From contig NZ_FOIQ01000006.1 in the NCBI RefSeq assembly GCF_900110895.1, positions 218,116-282,115 of the forward strand: DNA of 64,000 nt. The letters run 5' to 3'. Numbering within the stretch: the first letter of the stretch is position 1; the number at the start of each line of letters is the position of its first letter. This DNA comes from Prevotella aff. ruminicola Tc2-24. Lineage in GTDB: Bacteria; Bacteroidota; Bacteroidia; Bacteroidales; Bacteroidaceae. A program made the position numbers and the translations under genes. Under the pieces are notes generated by a model. The model saw nothing but the letters and a program-made list of their open reading frames with translations, did no database searches and had not been told where the DNA came from. Positions 61,574-64,000 of the stretch are shown piece by piece.

Positions 61574-62818
61574 TTATGAGTTCTTGGGGTGACTGGTCAC
61601 AGGTTCCTCGTCGCCCTGCTCCCAGTTTCCGCCATTGGGGTCTTGCTCTATGTCTTTGTCGTTGCTGTCGACCTGGTCGGTGTCACCCCCGTTCCAGTGG
61701 GTGTCAGAGGTGTCGATACCACCGTCGCCCACATTGCTGTCTATATGCTCGGTAGCGTCAGCCGTCCACCACTCATTAGCGAAATGGATAGGTATCTCAC
61801 CGGCTTTCACCTGGATGTCGCTGCCCTGTTTCGTCCATCGTGAGTCTGTCAGCCAGGGCTGTATGTCAGTCGATATAGATGTCACGTCCTCCTGGCTCTC
61901 GTTCCATGTCCACTTCTCATTACCCTCAAACGATGGTGTGACAGTGATGCTCCCTTGAGTGACCTCCACGTCATAGAAAAACTGATGACCAGCCAGCAGG
62001 TCGGCCTCTCCGCCCGACGGCTCATAATAGAATGCCGTGTTGTTGATCGTGAATACCAGCATAGGCGTGCCGCTCAGATTCTGTGGAATAACCAGGGCCT
62101 CGTAACACTTCAGATAGATATGGGCATCATTGGTGACGATCTCATGAGGCGTGATATACCCCGTCGAGCCGTTGGGAGTCCAACTGCCATAGTTTCCCTC
62201 CGCAGGTTCTGTGAAGCGGGCCTCCATTACAATAGGAAATGACTCACAGCCTATCGTGATGCCTTGGAAGACGGAAGGATTCTCTGCCAGCACTCCCGCG
62301 TTCTTGATCCTGACGACGACCTTGGCCGTCTGGTGATAGAAACAGATGCTGCGCTTGAAGCGGTCGCCCTCCACTCTGCTGATGGCGGTAGGTGGTGCAT
62401 AGAGGAAATCACTCTCCTCGACACCCCTGCCTCCGTTTGCGTTCTGGTTGCTCACTACCGCCCACGTCTCCGGTAACACCTTTTGTGTCTTGCCATTGCC
62501 CAGATACCAGCCTTTGACTGTCTGTTCCTCTCCTGTTCCACGTGTCCAGTAGAAAGGCTCCTCTTCCGAGGTGGCCCTCAGCTGGCCGCCGTTCTCTGTT
62601 GAGGCTTCATACATCTTCACCGTATTGCCGATCTGCAGGGCTATGCGGTCGTTAACCGTCCAACAGCCGTCTGTCCATGAGTATCCCTGCCCGTCGGCCA
62701 TTACCGTGGCAGGAATCACGATGGCATCCAGCCGGTCGCCTTCCAGCGCATGATCGTCGCAGCAGCCTGCCAGTAACAGCAGAGAGGCGAGTATAAGGAT
62801 CAGAGTCTTTCTTGTCAT
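61574..62818 (-). CDS. Fimbrillin-family lipoprotein
   Basis: 414 residues; lipobox LLLAGC (Cys19) with a second Cys beside it. The fimbrillin pattern is WTVNDRIALQIGNTVKMYEAS, then RSICFYHQTAKVVVRIKNAGV and LLAGHQFFYDVEVTQGSITVTPS. The tail (about 360-414) is low complexity, rich in Asp, Gly, Asn and Trp (DGGIDTSDTHWNGGDTDQVD), perhaps a flexible linker. It lies 40 bases before the 59758 gene's start and 21 bases after the gene at the edge, so the three form one operon. Confidence 0.78.
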   Translation of the reverse strand: MTRKTLILILASLLLLAGCCDDHALEGDRLDAIVIPATVMADGQGYSWTDGCWTVNDRIALQIGNTVKMYEASTENGGQLRATSEEEPFYWTRGTGEEQTVKGWYLGNGKTQKVLPETWAVVSNQNANGGRGVEESDFLYAPPTAISRVEGDRFKRSICFYHQTAKVVVRIKNAGVLAENPSVFQGITIGCESFPIVMEARFTEPAEGNYGSWTPNGSTGYITPHEIVTNDAHIYLKCYEALVIPQNLSGTPMLVFTINNTAFYYEPSGGEADLLAGHQFFYDVEVTQGSITVTPSFEGNEKWTWNESQEDVTSISTDIQPWLTDSRWTKQGSDIQVKAGEIPIHFANEWWTADATEHIDSNVGDGGIDTSDTHWNGGDTDQVDSNDKDIEQDPNGGNWEQGDEEPVTSHPKNS

Positions 62819-62839
62819 ATGCTGATATCCATGAATTGT

Positions 62840-64000
62840 TTAGAATGCGCAGGCAAAAAGCTTATCTCCGCTATAGTTATTGGGTCTATAATATGTATCA
62901 AACGAGTAGCTGAAAAGGGAACATCTCCACCATGTACTCCCATCTGAAGACCCGTCAGTACTCGTGATGAAACCACCAGAATTTAAAGTGTTTCCTGTTG
63001 CTTCAAACGCACGAGCCAACTCCGTCTTGTATGTCGTTCTGATAGGAGCGAAGGTAGGGCGAGTGGCCGAGGCCTTTGCCGTCATCTCTGTAGCTCCGAA
63101 GCAGCAGATCATCTTAATCCATTGTCCCGTGCTGGGTACAAACCATTCCGAGCACTGGTCGTATGCCTTGGTGCCTGCTGTCTGTCCCATTGTGAAAGTG
63201 AATGATGATGATGTTGAGAGATTGCCTATCGCCCTTGAATTGGTAAGGCCTGATTTATCCGCCATCATCTGTCCTACGTTCACCACATTGGGGGCTGGCG
63301 TGTCTATATTCCTGTATTCGGTTGGCCAGATACCAGAATACTTCTGTTTTGTTATTATCAGTCCATGGGGGTATCCTTCTGTGTACTCATCATTGAGATT
63401 GGCCAGATACATCACGATACCGATGGCATTACTATATCCCGTCACATTGCCGCTTGCCGGAACATGGGCAATGTGCATATCCTTGAAAACGATATCCCCA
63501 GGTACCACAGTAAAATCCTCTATCTCGGAGTCGGCAGGATTGAATCCGCCGTCCACCACATATTTCTTATAGCGCCCGGCGCTCACATTATTACATGTGA
63601 AGCTGAATATACGGCCGTCAGGATTCTTGCCCGATATGAACTTCGCTTGTCCCGGCTTCACCAGATAGCGGTAGTAGCCTTGTTTGCGACTGGGCTTATA
63701 CACCTTCTGTTCGAAGGAATAGATCTTACTGTCGGAGCTGAGGTTCTCCATGGCGTCGCCCTCCGTCAGTTTGGGAAAGAGATAGACCGTGCCCTTGATC
63801 TCCTCGGCCGTAGAGATGAAGATCAGTCCCATGGTATGCCCGAGTGTGAAGGTAAAGGTATCACCGATTACCGAGCCGTCGCCGATCATCAGGTCGCTGG
63901 CGATATACTTCATCGTGGTAGACTGGTCGTCCTGTGGCCTCCACTCGTTCACATATTCCGCAAAGAACTCAGCGGCTGTGCGTTTCGACCAGTCGACCTT
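62840..64000 (-). CDS. Fimbrillin-like lipoprotein, N-terminus beyond window edge
   Basis: 387 codons are visible; the frame is open through the right edge and begins KVDWSKRTAAEFFAEY, so the signal peptide lies outside. It is a paralogue of the 59758 protein. Shared landmarks are AxEFF, SDLMIGDGSVIGDTFTF and LGHTMGLIFI, and also KKYVVDGGFNP and SNAIGIVMYLANLN. The protein ends NYSGDKLFACAF. The pair probably arose by tandem duplication, and its divergence suggests antigenic or ligand variation. Confidence 0.78.
   Translation of the reverse strand, partial: KVDWSKRTAAEFFAEYVNEWRPQDDQSTTMKYIASDLMIGDGSVIGDTFTFTLGHTMGLIFISTAEEIKGTVYLFPKLTEGDAMENLSSDSKIYSFEQKVYKPSRKQGYYRYLVKPGQAKFISGKNPDGRIFSFTCNNVSAGRYKKYVVDGGFNPADSEIEDFTVVPGDIVFKDMHIAHVPASGNVTGYSNAIGIVMYLANLNDEYTEGYPHGLIITKQKYSGIWPTEYRNIDTPAPNVVNVGQMMADKSGLTNSRAIGNLSTSSSFTFTMGQTAGTKAYDQCSEWFVPSTGQWIKMICCFGATEMTAKASATRPTFAPIRTTYKTELARAFEATGNTLNSGGFITSTDGSSDGSTWWRCSLFSYSFDTYYRPNNYSGDKLFACAF

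Noticed and set aside
1..64000. CRISPR arrays, tRNA, rRNA and intact insertion sequences
   Set aside because: No regular spaced repeats of CRISPR type, no tRNA T-loop/CCA patterns and no transposase-like protein were found on either strand.

Overview
The window looks like chromosomal DNA of a Bacteroidota gut or rumen bacterium, most likely Prevotellaceae (Prevotella/Segatella-like). Support comes from two SusC/SusD glycan-uptake loci, a hybrid two-component sensor (HTCS), fimbrillin-type lipoproteins, a single-chain purL, an M56-TonB fusion, and promoters of the Bacteroidota type. About 19 genes are preceded by a TAnnTTTG -7 box, often only 10-30 bases before the start codon. I see no tRNA, rRNA, CRISPR array or intact insertion sequence.

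Layout. (1) 1-12.5 kb: a polysaccharide utilisation locus (PUL) with two divergent GH127 beta-L-arabinofuranosidases (the left one cut by the window edge). It continues with SusC, SusD, a surface lipoprotein and a BACON-domain lipoprotein carrying a zinc-peptidase HEIGH motif. Its likely regulator, an HTCS, lies at 15.5-19.4 kb. The shared GH127 promoter region carries a mirrored set of four GACGAT elements. (2) 12.5-15.4 kb: an AT-richer accessory patch with small hypothetical and immunity-like genes, an RHS-core remnant and intergenic repeats. (3) 19.4-27.8 kb: a GNAT-like gene, a 975-base palindrome-rich gap, a BlaI-BlaR1-TPR operon with three operator-like dyads, an SF1 helicase and a pyridoxal-type kinase. 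(4) 28-44.8 kb: GH43, RluA-type pseudouridine synthase, Dabb protein, 2-hydroxyacid dehydrogenase, an Fe-S scaffold/GGGtGRT pair facing a C_GCAxxG_C_C protein, an OmpA/PagL-like pair, M1 aminopeptidase, purL and a split chromate-type transporter. (5) 44.8-57.1 kb: a starch/alpha-glucan PUL with SLC45-type permease and LacI regulator divergent from SusC, SusD, SusE-like, SusF-like and a secreted GH13 amylase. (6) 57.1-64 kb: two glycosyltransferases, a candidate small RNA and three fimbrillin-like lipoproteins (the last cut by the window edge).

How it works together. Region 1 appears to strip beta-L-arabinofuranose from plant hydroxyproline-rich glycoproteins, and the metallopeptidase could attack the exposed backbone. 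This is inference from GH127 specificity and gene order. Region 5 binds and cuts alpha-glucan at the surface, imports oligosaccharides through SusCD and moves them across the inner membrane by the permease. The LacI-type regulator probably acts on two near-identical operators that sit at exactly the same distance from the -7 boxes of susC and the amylase gene.
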